Source: Capnocytophaga ochracea DSM 7271 (GTDB lineage: Bacteria > Bacteroidota > Bacteroidia > Flavobacteriales > Flavobacteriaceae). Taken from it: 64,000 nt of DNA. The notes beneath the pieces are model-generated. The model made no database searches, was not told where the DNA came from, and was given only the letters and a program-made list of their open reading frames with translations. Positions 17,536 to 25,804 of this stretch are shown piece by piece (the stretch's first letter is position 1; every line of letters starts with the position of its first letter). A program made the position numbers and the translations under genes. The DNA lies in contig NC_013162.1 in NCBI RefSeq assembly GCF_000023285.1, forward strand, positions 1,404,501 through 1,468,500, in the 5' to 3' direction.

Positions 17536-17563
17536 CAAGAAGTAAAGGTATCATCTCTTACCT
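17503..17563 (+). repeat. 61-bp direct repeat, downstream copy
   Basis: Matches 16972-17032 over 61 bp. It covers the 3' end of vapD and the luxS leader. In both places an ATGGAAAG start follows within 25 bp. Confidence 0.9.
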
Positions 17564-17570
17564 AAACAAA

Positions 17571-18050
17571 ATGGAAAGAATAGCAAGTTTTTGTATCGAC
17601 CACCTCAAACTCGAGCGTGGCATTTATGTATCGCGTAAAGACTATGTAGGCAACGAAGTGCTTACCTCTTTCGATATCCGTATGAAGCTCCCCTATCGCG
17701 AGCCCGTACTTGGCAGTCCCGAAACACATACTATCGAGCACCTCGCCGCTACTTGGTTGCGCAACAACCCCGAGTGGAAAGACAAGATTATCTATTGGGG
17801 GCCTATGGGCTGTATGACCGGTAATTACCTTATTCTCGCTGGTGACTATACCTCCAAAGATATCGCCCCCCTCATCACCGAACTTTTTGAGTATATCGCT
17901 AATTTCGAAGGTGATATTCCTGGTGCCTCAGCTTTAGAATGTGGCAATTTCTACAACAACAACCTCCCTTTTGCTAAATACGAAGCTAAAAAATACTTAG
18001 AGGAAACCTTATATCACCTCACCGATAAAAATCTGAATTATCCCAAGTAA
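17571..18050 (+). CDS. luxS: S-ribosylhomocysteine lyase
   Basis: Cleaves S-ribosylhomocysteine to homocysteine and DPD, the precursor of autoinducer AI-2, in the activated methyl cycle. The 159-residue protein has the metal ligands H53 and H57 (HTIEH) and C124 (ALECGN), and the catalytic C81 in GPMGCMTG. The N-terminus ERIASFCIDHLKLERGIYVS is typical. The start at 17571 is chosen over longer frames because it matches the family N-terminus. The enzyme is housekeeping, but its neighbours here (VapD module, orphan antitoxin) are accessory-type genes. Confidence 0.97.
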   Translation: MERIASFCIDHLKLERGIYVSRKDYVGNEVLTSFDIRMKLPYREPVLGSPETHTIEHLAATWLRNNPEWKDKIIYWGPMGCMTGNYLILAGDYTSKDIAPLITELFEYIANFEGDIPGASALECGNFYNNNLPFAKYEAKKYLEETLYHLTDKNLNYPK

Positions 18051-18053
18051 AAT

Positions 18054-18287
18054 ATGAATACAATGATTTTACAAGAACCCACTTTCCTAACTGATAGACA
18101 AGGCAATACACTCTCGGCTGTTATTCCTATTGAACAATATAACGAGCTTTTGAGAATTGCTGAATTATATGAAGAGTTAGAAGACTTACAACTCTATTAC
18201 GAATCTAAAGCCGACCCAACTCCTGCTGAGCCTGCTGATATAGTATTTAAAAGAATAGAAGCTCGCCGTAAAATCATACTTTGTTAA
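18054..18287 (+). CDS. Orphan Phd/RelB-like antitoxin protein
   Basis: A 77-residue protein (alternative start 18063). Its N-terminal part (QEPTFLTDRQGNTLSAVIPI, EQYNELLRI) resembles the beta-strand DNA-binding half of Phd/YefM or RelB-type antitoxins, and the rest is acidic and helical (EELEDLQLYYESK). No toxin gene follows: the next 159 bp are non-coding. It starts 3 bp after luxS. It is either an orphan regulator or the remnant of a toxin-antitoxin pair. Confidence 0.6.
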   Translation: MNTMILQEPTFLTDRQGNTLSAVIPIEQYNELLRIAELYEELEDLQLYYESKADPTPAEPADIVFKRIEARRKIILC

Positions 18288-18446
18288 AATATTTGAAATA
18301 ATCCATTAAATCCGGCAGCGATAGCTGCCAATCCGTGCACATCACAACTGACAATAGAAAATTATCCGTGTCAAAATTTGTGTGATTCGTGTAATCCGTG
18401 CGAGAAATTAACGCAGCAAAGCTGCAGAAACATAAAACTATAAACA

Positions 18447-20216
18447 ATGAATACACCCGAAAAATTATCTCTCTTGCGCTCTAAAATGCAAGAAAACCAC
18501 ATCGACGCTTTTGTGGTATTCAGCGCCGACCCTCACCTTAGTGAATACCTACCCAAAGAATGGCTCGAACGCGCTTGGCTCTCTGGATTTACAGGCTCTG
18601 CGGGTTTTGTAGTCGTTACCAAAGATAAAGCCGGCTTGTGGACGGACTCTCGCTACTTTGTACAATCGGCTATCGAGCTCAAAGGCTCTGGCATCGACCT
18701 CTTCAAGGACGGTGTAGAAGGTACCCCCGATTATGCCGATTGGCTCGTATCAGTACTTCCCGCTGGGGCTACTGTGGCACTTAACGCCTTGGCAACCTCT
18801 CACATCGCTTGGGAAAAACTACAAGCTACTTTAGCCGCTCACAACATCAAATTGGTGCATAAACCTCTTATCGACCTTATCTGGACAAACCGAGAAAAAG
18901 ACCCTCTTCATCACATTTTCGTACACCCCGACAAATGGGCAGGACAAACCGTAGCCGAGAAACTCACCGCTATTCGCAAAGCAATGGCTAACCACCGCAC
19001 TACCTTGCACCTTATCACTGCCTTAGACGATGTAGCTTGGACACTCAACCTCCGCGGTAGCGATGTGGCTTACAACCCTGTATTCCTCGGTTATATCGCT
19101 CTATCCGATAAAGAAGCGACTCTTTTTGTAGATAAAGCTAAACTCACCCCTGAGGTAGAAGCTCATTTGGCAGCAGCCAAAGTAAACGTGCGTCCTTATG
19201 ATGAGTTCTACAACTATTTGGCTACCGTAAAAGGACAAAATATACTCCTCGCCCCTAATACCAATCAAGCGATATTCGAAGCCCTCCAAAAGGACAATAA
19301 ACTCGTGCAAGCTCCCGCTCCTGGCAACCTGATGAAAGCCGTGAAGAACGCTACCGAGCTCGAAGGATTCCGTACTGTAATGGTACGCGATGGGGTAGCA
19401 ATGGTGAAGTTCCTCTACTGGCTTACCCACCAAGTAGGCAAAGAACCAATGACCGAATACAGCATCGGCAAGAAGCTACGCGACTTTCGTGCCGAAGGCA
19501 AGAACTTCGTAGGCGAAAGTTTTGGCAGTATCATTGGTTACCAAGGTAATGGCGCCATTGTGCACTATTCAGCTCCTAAGCACGGTAGTAAAGAGGTACA
19601 CCCCGAGGGTAGTGTTTTGGTAGACTCTGGTGGACAGTATCTTGAAGGTACTACCGATATCACTCGTACCATTCCATTAGGCAAAGTAAGTCAACAGTTT
19701 ATTGACGATAGTACCCTTGTACTCAAAGGAATGATACAACTCGCAATGGTACAATTCCCAAGAGGCACTCGCGGTGTACAGCTCGACGCCTATGCGCGTA
19801 TGGCACTTTGGAAAAACCATAAGGACTATGGTCACGGCACTGGTCACGGTGTAGGTAGCTTTATGAACGTACACGAAGGACCTCAAAATATTCGCAAAGA
19901 CCTCAACCCACAAGTACTATTAGCAGGTATGGTATGCTCCGACGAACCTGGGGTATATCTCGAAAATCAATACGGTATTCGTCACGAGAACCTCATTACG
20001 GTGCGTGAAGTAGCTACCAACGAGTTTGGTACGTTCTACGATTTCGAGACCCTCACCCTTTGTCCGTTTATGCCTTCAGGTATCAATGTGGCTCTCCTCA
20101 CCGATGTAGAACGCCAATGGCTTAATGCCTACCACAAAACTTGTGAAGAAAAACTCGCCCCTCTATTAGAAGGTGATGTAAAAGAATGGTTCTTAACTCT
20201 TGTAAAACCTTTGTAG
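18447..20216 (+). CDS. Xaa-Pro aminopeptidase (M24 family, aminopeptidase P)
   Basis: Cytoplasmic dimetal peptidase that removes N-terminal residues preceding proline. The 589-residue three-domain form has two creatinase-like N-terminal domains and the C-terminal pita-bread domain. Metal and catalytic segments: LVDSGGQYLEGTTDITRTI (two Asp), GTGHGVGSFMNVHEGP (His), SDEPGVY (Glu) and YGIRHENLI (Glu). Length fits the long aminopeptidase P group. Upstream 18288-18446 is non-coding with small inverted repeats (GGCAGC-GATA-GCTGCC; GCAGC-AAA-GCTGC). Confidence 0.94.
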   Translation: MNTPEKLSLLRSKMQENHIDAFVVFSADPHLSEYLPKEWLERAWLSGFTGSAGFVVVTKDKAGLWTDSRYFVQSAIELKGSGIDLFKDGVEGTPDYADWLVSVLPAGATVALNALATSHIAWEKLQATLAAHNIKLVHKPLIDLIWTNREKDPLHHIFVHPDKWAGQTVAEKLTAIRKAMANHRTTLHLITALDDVAWTLNLRGSDVAYNPVFLGYIALSDKEATLFVDKAKLTPEVEAHLAAAKVNVRPYDEFYNYLATVKGQNILLAPNTNQAIFEALQKDNKLVQAPAPGNLMKAVKNATELEGFRTVMVRDGVAMVKFLYWLTHQVGKEPMTEYSIGKKLRDFRAEGKNFVGESFGSIIGYQGNGAIVHYSAPKHGSKEVHPEGSVLVDSGGQYLEGTTDITRTIPLGKVSQQFIDDSTLVLKGMIQLAMVQFPRGTRGVQLDAYARMALWKNHKDYGHGTGHGVGSFMNVHEGPQNIRKDLNPQVLLAGMVCSDEPGVYLENQYGIRHENLITVREVATNEFGTFYDFETLTLCPFMPSGINVALLTDVERQWLNAYHKTCEEKLAPLLEGDVKEWFLTLVKPL

Positions 20217-20250
20217 TTTAGCTTCTATTTGTTTTTAAATATACTGAAGG

Positions 20251-20286
20251 AAGGCTACCCGAAGCTCTATTTGGGTAGCCTTTTTT
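20251..20286 (+). terminator. Terminator after aminopeptidase P gene
   Basis: A 10-bp stem (AAGGCTACCC / GGGTAGCCTT) with a 12-nt loop, followed by TTTT. Confidence 0.82.
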
Positions 20287-20297
20287 AATTATTACGC

Positions 20298-20327
20298 TTG
20301 TCAATTGTTTATTATTTTGTACTTTTG
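20298..20327 (+). promoter_or_regulatory. Promoter TTG-N19-TACTTTTG for gldA
   Basis: TTG at 20298-20300 and TACTTTTG at 20320-20327 are spaced by 19 bp. Because the boxes lie inside the longer open frame, they fix the real gldA start at 20346. Confidence 0.8.
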
Positions 20328-20345
20328 AGCCCAAAATATAATAAG

Positions 20346-21245
20346 ATGTCTGTAGAAGTTCAACAACTAACAAAAATATACGGACAGCAAGTGGCTGTCA
20401 ATGCTATCAGTTTTCAACTTGAAAAAGGTGAAATTACCGGCTTTTTAGGACCTAATGGAGCAGGTAAATCTACTACTATGAAAATGATTACAGGAGCGCT
20501 TACCCCTACTGATGGAACAATAACAGTAAATGGCATTGATATACTAAAAAATCCTATTGAAGCACAGAGAACAATAGGGTATTTGCCTGAACACAATCCG
20601 TTGTATACCGAAATGTACGTGCGAGAATACCTGCGCTTTATGGCTGAACTATACCCCAAAGTCCCCTCCGATAGGATTGAAGAGGTAATTGCTCTTACAG
20701 GGCTTTCTTCTGAAAGCGATAAGAAGATAGAGGCGCTCTCCAAAGGCTATCGCCAGCGTGTAGGCTTGGCTTCTGCGCTTATTCACGACCCCGAAATTCT
20801 TATACTCGATGAACCTACCACAGGGCTCGACCCCAATCAGCTGGTAGAAATACGCCATATTATCAAAGAGTTAGGTAAGCGTAAAACAGTGTTACTATCT
20901 TCTCATATTATGCAAGAAATTCAAGCTTTGGCTGACCGTGTGATTGTATTGCATAAAGGTAACATCGTGTTAGATAAGAAAATGACCGAACTGCAAAACA
21001 AAGAACAAATTATAGAAGTAGCTTTTGATTTTCGTGTCGAAGAACGCCTCTTGCGCGCTTTGCCTAACATAGTATCAGTGCATAATGTCTATGATTTTCT
21101 ATATCAGTTACAGTTCGATACCTCAGAAGATATGCGCCCCACTGTATTTGATTTTGCCAAAGAAAACGGATTGAAAATACTACAAATTAATCACAAGCAT
21201 AAAGACTTAGAAGAAACCTTCATTCAACTAACGGCTAATAATTAA
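20346..21245 (+). CDS. gldA: Gliding-motility-associated ABC transporter ATP-binding protein
   Basis: ATPase of an ABC transporter which, with GldF and GldG, is needed for gliding in Flavobacterium. The 299-residue protein starts MSVEVQQLTKIYGQQVAV. It has Walker A GPNGAGKST, signature LSKGYRQRVGLASAL, Walker B ILILDEPTTGLDP and the switch SSHIMQEIQAL, then the long C-terminal extension typical of GldA-type subunits. gldF/gldG are not adjacent. A bidirectional hairpin follows directly. Confidence 0.9.
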   Translation: MSVEVQQLTKIYGQQVAVNAISFQLEKGEITGFLGPNGAGKSTTMKMITGALTPTDGTITVNGIDILKNPIEAQRTIGYLPEHNPLYTEMYVREYLRFMAELYPKVPSDRIEEVIALTGLSSESDKKIEALSKGYRQRVGLASALIHDPEILILDEPTTGLDPNQLVEIRHIIKELGKRKTVLLSSHIMQEIQALADRVIVLHKGNIVLDKKMTELQNKEQIIEVAFDFRVEERLLRALPNIVSVHNVYDFLYQLQFDTSEDMRPTVFDFAKENGLKILQINHKHKDLEETFIQLTANN

Positions 21246-21278
21246 AAAAGTTGCTTGATTTTTTCAAGCAACTTTTTT
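21244..21278. terminator. Bidirectional terminator between gldA and the LytTR regulator
   Basis: A 15-bp stem (AAAAAAGTTGCTTGA and complement) with a short T loop, overlapping the gldA stop codon region and the end of the convergent gene. Confidence 0.85.
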
Positions 21279-21994
21279 TATTGACCATTAGGCATTATTT
21301 TATTCAGAAACGCCTCTCTACAATTCTCAGCAATCGTAATGCGTTGTTTGCCAAATACTATTTGGTTGCGCTCCACTACTTTCACTTTGTCCAGAGCTAC
21401 TATAAACGACCTATGCACTCGCATAAACCGTTCTTCCGGTAATTCCTCTTCCAATTTCTTCAAGCTCATCAGCGTTACAATAGGTTGTGACTGACTGTTG
21501 AGGTATATTTTTACGTAATCTTTAAGACTTTCTATATACAAAATATCATCATACATCACCTTTATTTGCTTGTAATCTGCCTTTACAAACATATAATTCT
21601 GCGCTATTTCGAGCGGTTTTTCAGTAACAGAAGGTGTGCTTAATAGCAAAGCCTTTTGAGCCGTCTCCAAAAACTCAGCATAATCAAAAGGTTTCAATAA
21701 GTATCCAATAGAGTTTACCTTATATCCCTCAATAGCGTATTGGTCAAAAGCCGTAGTAAAAACAATTTTAGTAGAGGTGGGTATCTTTTTAGAAAGCTGG
21801 AGCCCTGTAAGTTCAGGCATTTGGATATCCATATAGATAAGGTCGGGTGCGCTACCTTCATATAAGAACGTCAATACATCAATAGCATTGCTAAATTTGC
21901 CGACTAACCTCAGAAAAGGAGTCTTTACCACATAACTTTCTAGCAGTTGGAGCGCCATAGGCTCATCGTCTACAATGATACAAGTAAGTTGCAT
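21278..21994 (-). CDS. LytTR-family response regulator
   Basis: Two-component regulator of 238 residues. The receiver domain starts MQLTCIIVDDEPMALQLLE with phospho-acceptor Asp in LIYMDIQMPELTG and conserved Lys in LLKPFDYAEF. The C-terminal LytTR DNA-binding domain has DILYIESLKDYVKIYL and FMRVHRSFIVAL. The start at 21994 is chosen because a -7 box lies at 22022-22029; the longer frame would start upstream of it. No histidine kinase is adjacent, though LytTR regulators in this phylum often have one. Confidence 0.93.
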   Translation of the reverse strand: MQLTCIIVDDEPMALQLLESYVVKTPFLRLVGKFSNAIDVLTFLYEGSAPDLIYMDIQMPELTGLQLSKKIPTSTKIVFTTAFDQYAIEGYKVNSIGYLLKPFDYAEFLETAQKALLLSTPSVTEKPLEIAQNYMFVKADYKQIKVMYDDILYIESLKDYVKIYLNSQSQPIVTLMSLKKLEEELPEERFMRVHRSFIVALDKVKVVERNQIVFGKQRITIAENCREAFLNKIMPNGQ

Positions 21995-22021
21995 TTTGCC
22001 ACAGATATAAAATTCCAAAGG

Positions 22022-22029
22022 CAAAGATA
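22022..22029 (-). promoter_or_regulatory. -7 box TATCTTTG for the LytTR regulator
   Basis: The minus strand reads TATCTTTG 27 bp upstream of the ATG at 21994. Confidence 0.55.
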
Positions 22030-22148
22030 CACTTATTTTTCCGTTATATACCCAAATAATGATATTTTTTCCTCCCGCACACTCCCACTGAGCTCCTCCC
22101 ACAAATTTGCTAATCTCCTAATTTGCTAATTTTCTAATTCTCTTTTCC

Positions 22149-22440
22149 GTCGCCATATCCTCCCTCTCCTTGGGAGAAGTCTCCGAATAGGAGAGTATGT
22201 GAACGGGGTGAGGATTCCTCTTTCTTTCGCCTCGAAACCCCGTTTTTGGCATTTTTGGCATTGTTGTATTAAGCTATTAATCAATTTTTTACACACCCTT
22301 TCTATACCAATCGTCCAAGATTCGTATAAGCTTCCTATAAGCTCTCTATAAGCTAACCCCACCCTCCTCACAGCCTTTTTTCACCAAAATCTCTCTCAAC
22401 CCTCTTCCGAAAATCTCCGTTTCCTTCCGAAAATTCAAAA
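22149..22440 (-). repeat. Divergent-gap repeat, copy B
   Basis: Same orientation as copy A. The ~70-bp core (about 22298-22370) is identical by eye to copies A and C. It lies in the 670-bp gap between the divergent LytTR (21994) and P-type ATPase (22665) genes. A chance 81-codon frame across it is not kept in the other copies. The rest of the gap is low-complexity T/C-rich sequence (repeated TTTCTCATT). Confidence 0.85.
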
Positions 22441-22634
22441 CCTCTCTAAGATTCTCTAAAAACTCCGACGAACCTCTCTCCCCATTTCACAAGGCGCAGC
22501 CTTGATTTTGTTTAAAATTTGTTTAATTTCTGAAGCACAGCCTCATTCCTCTAACTCAACCTCGCACCTCATTTCCTCATTCCCTAATTTTCTCATTTTC
22601 TCATTCTCTCATTTCCTAATTTGCTAATTATAAC

Positions 22635-22642
22635 TATCTTTG
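22635..22642 (+). promoter_or_regulatory. -7 box TATCTTTG for the P-type ATPase gene
   Basis: TATCTTTG 22 bp before the ATG at 22665. Confidence 0.5.
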
Positions 22643-22664
22643 CATTTTAATTACTCAAAAAACT

Positions 22665-25391
22665 ATGGCAGATAAACACCATTACAAAGGTCTTACCGAT
22701 GCGCAAGTCCTTGAAAGTCGCCAAAAATACGGCGAAAACTCCCTTTCATCAGTAGAAGGCGAACCGCTTTGGAAACAATTCTTAGAAAAGTTCACCGACC
22801 CCATTATCATCATTCTTCTCGTTGCCCTCGTCTTCTCTTTTGGAGTATCTACTTATGAATATGTGGTGCATAATGAAGGTTTCGATGCTTTCTTAGAGCC
22901 CATAGGGATTCTCTTTGCTGTACTCTTGGCTACAGGTGTCGCTTTCTATTTTGAACATAAAGCCAATAAACAATTCGAAATTCTCAATCAGGTAAACGAC
23001 GAGATTTACTACAAAGTCATTCGCAACGAACACATTACACAAGTGCTCAAAAAGGATATTGTAGTAGGCGATATAGTGATTTTGGAAACCGGTGAAGAAG
23101 TACCCGCCGATGGCGAGCTCCTCGAAGCCGTATCAATGCATATCAACGAGTCTACCCTTACCGGAGAACCTTTGGTACACAAAACCACCAATCCATCCGA
23201 TTTTGAGGCAGAAGCTACTTACCCTTCTAACTACGTTTGTCGCGGTACTTCGGTATCCGATGGTCACGGTATTTTTGAAGTGAAAAAGGTCGGCGATGCT
23301 ACCGAATACGGCAAAGTGTTCGAGGGGGTTCAGATAGACAACACAGTGAAAACTCCCCTCAACGAACAGTTGGATAAACTCGCAGGAATGATTACCAAAA
23401 TCAGTTACGCTATTGCAATTTTGGTGATTGTAGGTCGTCTTATCCTATATTTTACGCTTCCTGCTCATAACATAAACCAAATCGATTGGATTGATTTTGG
23501 TCACTATCTTCTCAATACAGCGATGATTGCTATTACCGTAGTGGTAGTTGCGGTACCCGAAGGCTTACCGATGAGTGTTACCCTCAGTTTGGCTTATAGT
23601 ATGCGCAGTATGATGGCTACCAATAACCTCGTGCGCAAGATGCACGCTTGTGAGACGATGGGCGCTACTACCGTGATTTGTACCGATAAAACGGGTACAC
23701 TCACCCAAAACCAAATGACTATCTACGAAACTTATTTCAATCGTTTTACAGATGAACAATTAGGTGAAAAACTCATCGCCGAATCGATGGCGGTGAACTC
23801 TACGGCTTACCTCGATTTTACTGATAAAGAAAAACCAAACGTGCTGGGGAATCCTACCGAAGGAGCACTCCTATTGTGGCTCTACGGCAAAGGAACCAAC
23901 TACTTGCCCATACGCGAAGGGAGTGAAGTGCTTAACCAACTCACTTTTTCTACCGAGCGCAAATATATGGCTACTTTGGTGCAATCACCAGCGTTGGGCA
24001 AACCGGTATTGTACGTGAAAGGAGCTCCCGAAATCGTGATGACTTTTTGCTACGAGGGTGGTAAATTCCTTTCCGATATTCCTCAAGCCGATTTCGAGGC
24101 AAAACTATTACAATACCAAAACCAAGCGATGCGCACTATCGGTTTTGCATATAAAGTAATCGACGACCCGAATACGGTAATATCCGAAAATGGTAAGTTA
24201 GTGGTAAACGGCTTAAATTTTATAGGTATTACCGCTATTTCTGACCCCGTACGCCCTGATGTGCCTGCTTCTATTGAAGAGTGTTTGCACGCAGGCATTC
24301 AGGTGAAGATTGTAACCGGTGATACACCAGGTACCGCTCGCGAAATCGCCCGCCAAATACATTTGTGGGACGATACTTGCACCGAGCGTAACCAAATCAC
24401 CGGCGTAGAATTTGCCGCAATGAGCGATACCGAACTCTTAGACCGCATTACCGACCTACGCGTGATTTCACGCGCACGTCCGCTCGACAAAGCACGCCTC
24501 GTGAACCTATTGCAACAAAAAGGCGAAGTTGTAGCCGTAACTGGTGATGGTACCAACGATGCACCAGCCCTCAAAGCTGCCCAAGTAGGTCTTTCAATGG
24601 GCGACGGAACCTCAGTAGCCAAAGAAGCTTCCGATATCACTATCTTAGATAACTCGTTCAGTAGTATCGGTAAAGCCGTGATGTGGGGGCGTTCACTCTA
24701 TTTAAACATTCAGCGTTTTATCCTCTTCCAGATGACTATCAATGTGGCAGCGTGTATCATCGTGCTCATTGGGGCATTCTTAGGGGTAGAGTCACCGCTT
24801 ACCGTAACTCAAATGCTCTGGGTGAACCTCATTATGGATACCTTTGCGGCATTAGCGTTAGCATCCTTACCACCGAGCAACCGCGTAATGAACGATAAAC
24901 CTCGTGCGCGTGGTGCTAATATCATTACAAAGCCAATGACAAAAGGCATTTTTGGTGTAGGAGGATTCTTTGTAGTGTTGCTTTTTGGTTTCATTCAGTA
25001 CTTTAAAAATGAGGATATCACCAGTCTCACTCAATTTTCAATTACTGATTATTTCAGTCATTTCTTTCACTTCGGAACACCCAAAAACGGACTATCGGCT
25101 TATGAACTTTCCTTGTTCTTCTCGATATTCGTGTTCTTGCAATTCTGGAATATGTTCAATGCCAAAGCTTATCGTACCGGCAAGAGTACTTTTTATAATA
25201 TAGGCAAGAGCCAAGGTTTTATACTTATTGCTACGGTGATTGTCATCGGTCAAGTGTTTATCACTACTTTTGGTGGGCAGATGTTCAACGTAACCCCACT
25301 CAAGCTCACCGATTGGACAATCATCATTGGCGCTACCAGTCTCGTACTATGGACAGGAGAAATTCTCAGAGCCATAAAAACAGAAAAGTAA
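22665..25391 (+). CDS. P-type calcium-transporting ATPase (PMCA/SERCA-like)
   Basis: Inner-membrane P2-type ATPase of 908 residues, likely exporting Ca2+. It has an N-terminal cation-ATPase domain (YKGLTDAQVLESRQKYGEN), actuator motif TGEP, membrane ion-site VAVPEGLPM, phosphorylation site CDKTGTLTQNQ (as ICTDKTGTLTQNQ), nucleotide-binding KGAPEI, hinge TGDGTNDAPALK, and a C-terminal six-helix domain with LWVNLIMDTFAALALA. Length and motifs match the plasma-membrane Ca-ATPase type widespread in Bacteroidota. It is monocistronic with its own -7 box. Confidence 0.94.
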   Translation: MADKHHYKGLTDAQVLESRQKYGENSLSSVEGEPLWKQFLEKFTDPIIIILLVALVFSFGVSTYEYVVHNEGFDAFLEPIGILFAVLLATGVAFYFEHKANKQFEILNQVNDEIYYKVIRNEHITQVLKKDIVVGDIVILETGEEVPADGELLEAVSMHINESTLTGEPLVHKTTNPSDFEAEATYPSNYVCRGTSVSDGHGIFEVKKVGDATEYGKVFEGVQIDNTVKTPLNEQLDKLAGMITKISYAIAILVIVGRLILYFTLPAHNINQIDWIDFGHYLLNTAMIAITVVVVAVPEGLPMSVTLSLAYSMRSMMATNNLVRKMHACETMGATTVICTDKTGTLTQNQMTIYETYFNRFTDEQLGEKLIAESMAVNSTAYLDFTDKEKPNVLGNPTEGALLLWLYGKGTNYLPIREGSEVLNQLTFSTERKYMATLVQSPALGKPVLYVKGAPEIVMTFCYEGGKFLSDIPQADFEAKLLQYQNQAMRTIGFAYKVIDDPNTVISENGKLVVNGLNFIGITAISDPVRPDVPASIEECLHAGIQVKIVTGDTPGTAREIARQIHLWDDTCTERNQITGVEFAAMSDTELLDRITDLRVISRARPLDKARLVNLLQQKGEVVAVTGDGTNDAPALKAAQVGLSMGDGTSVAKEASDITILDNSFSSIGKAVMWGRSLYLNIQRFILFQMTINVAACIIVLIGAFLGVESPLTVTQMLWVNLIMDTFAALALASLPPSNRVMNDKPRARGANIITKPMTKGIFGVGGFFVVLLFGFIQYFKNEDITSLTQFSITDYFSHFFHFGTPKNGLSAYELSLFFSIFVFLQFWNMFNAKAYRTGKSTFYNIGKSQGFILIATVIVIGQVFITTFGGQMFNVTPLKLTDWTIIIGATSLVLWTGEILRAIKTEK

Positions 25392-25573
25392 TAGTCGCTT
25401 TTGCGTTACATACTTAGCCGAATTTTCAAACTTTGGCTAAGTTGATTACCCTAATAATCAAAATCCTTTAGTTACATTGTAGGGGCGATTGGCAAATCGC
25501 CCTCACAAAACAAAACTTTCCAGATAAGCTCTTTTTTTTGTATTAAAACTTTGCTGATTTGCTAATTTTCTCC

Positions 25574-25581
25574 TATCTTTG
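25574..25581 (+). promoter_or_regulatory. -7 box TATCTTTG upstream of small ORF and sppA
   Basis: TATCTTTG 43 bp before the small ORF at 25624. The preceding gap (25392-25573) also holds a small inverted repeat, GGCGATT-GGCA-AATCGCC, near 25485. Confidence 0.5.
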
Positions 25582-25623
25582 CCCCAGTATTAACTTAAAT
25601 AAAGGTGTAGAAAACGGAATTAA

Positions 25624-25785
25624 ATGTACTTTACTTTTAGTATTTTTGGGGAGGTTATTGCTAATGGTATCAAAGATTTTAAAAGAATATTTTATGTTAA
25701 AAGTAAAGAAAATGACGTTGAAAATAAACTAATTTCCGTAGACAGTATATGGTATGATAGTGATAACATTTCACCCAAAAAATAA
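25624..25785 (+). CDS. Candidate 53-residue small protein upstream of sppA
   Basis: An open frame starting MYFTFSIFGEVIANGIKDFK and ending SDNISPKK, 53 residues, between a -7 box and sppA (19 bp before its start). There is no signal peptide and no recognised family. Support is position and composition only; it could be a real small gene co-transcribed with sppA or a chance frame. Confidence 0.5.
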   Translation: MYFTFSIFGEVIANGIKDFKRIFYVKSKENDVENKLISVDSIWYDSDNISPKK

Positions 25786-25804
25786 TCATTAAAACATCAA
25801 CAAT

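Noticed and set aside
22126-22371. 81-codon minus-strand ORF across repeat copy B
   Set aside because: It lies wholly in the divergent-gap repeat; the other four copies do not keep the frame.
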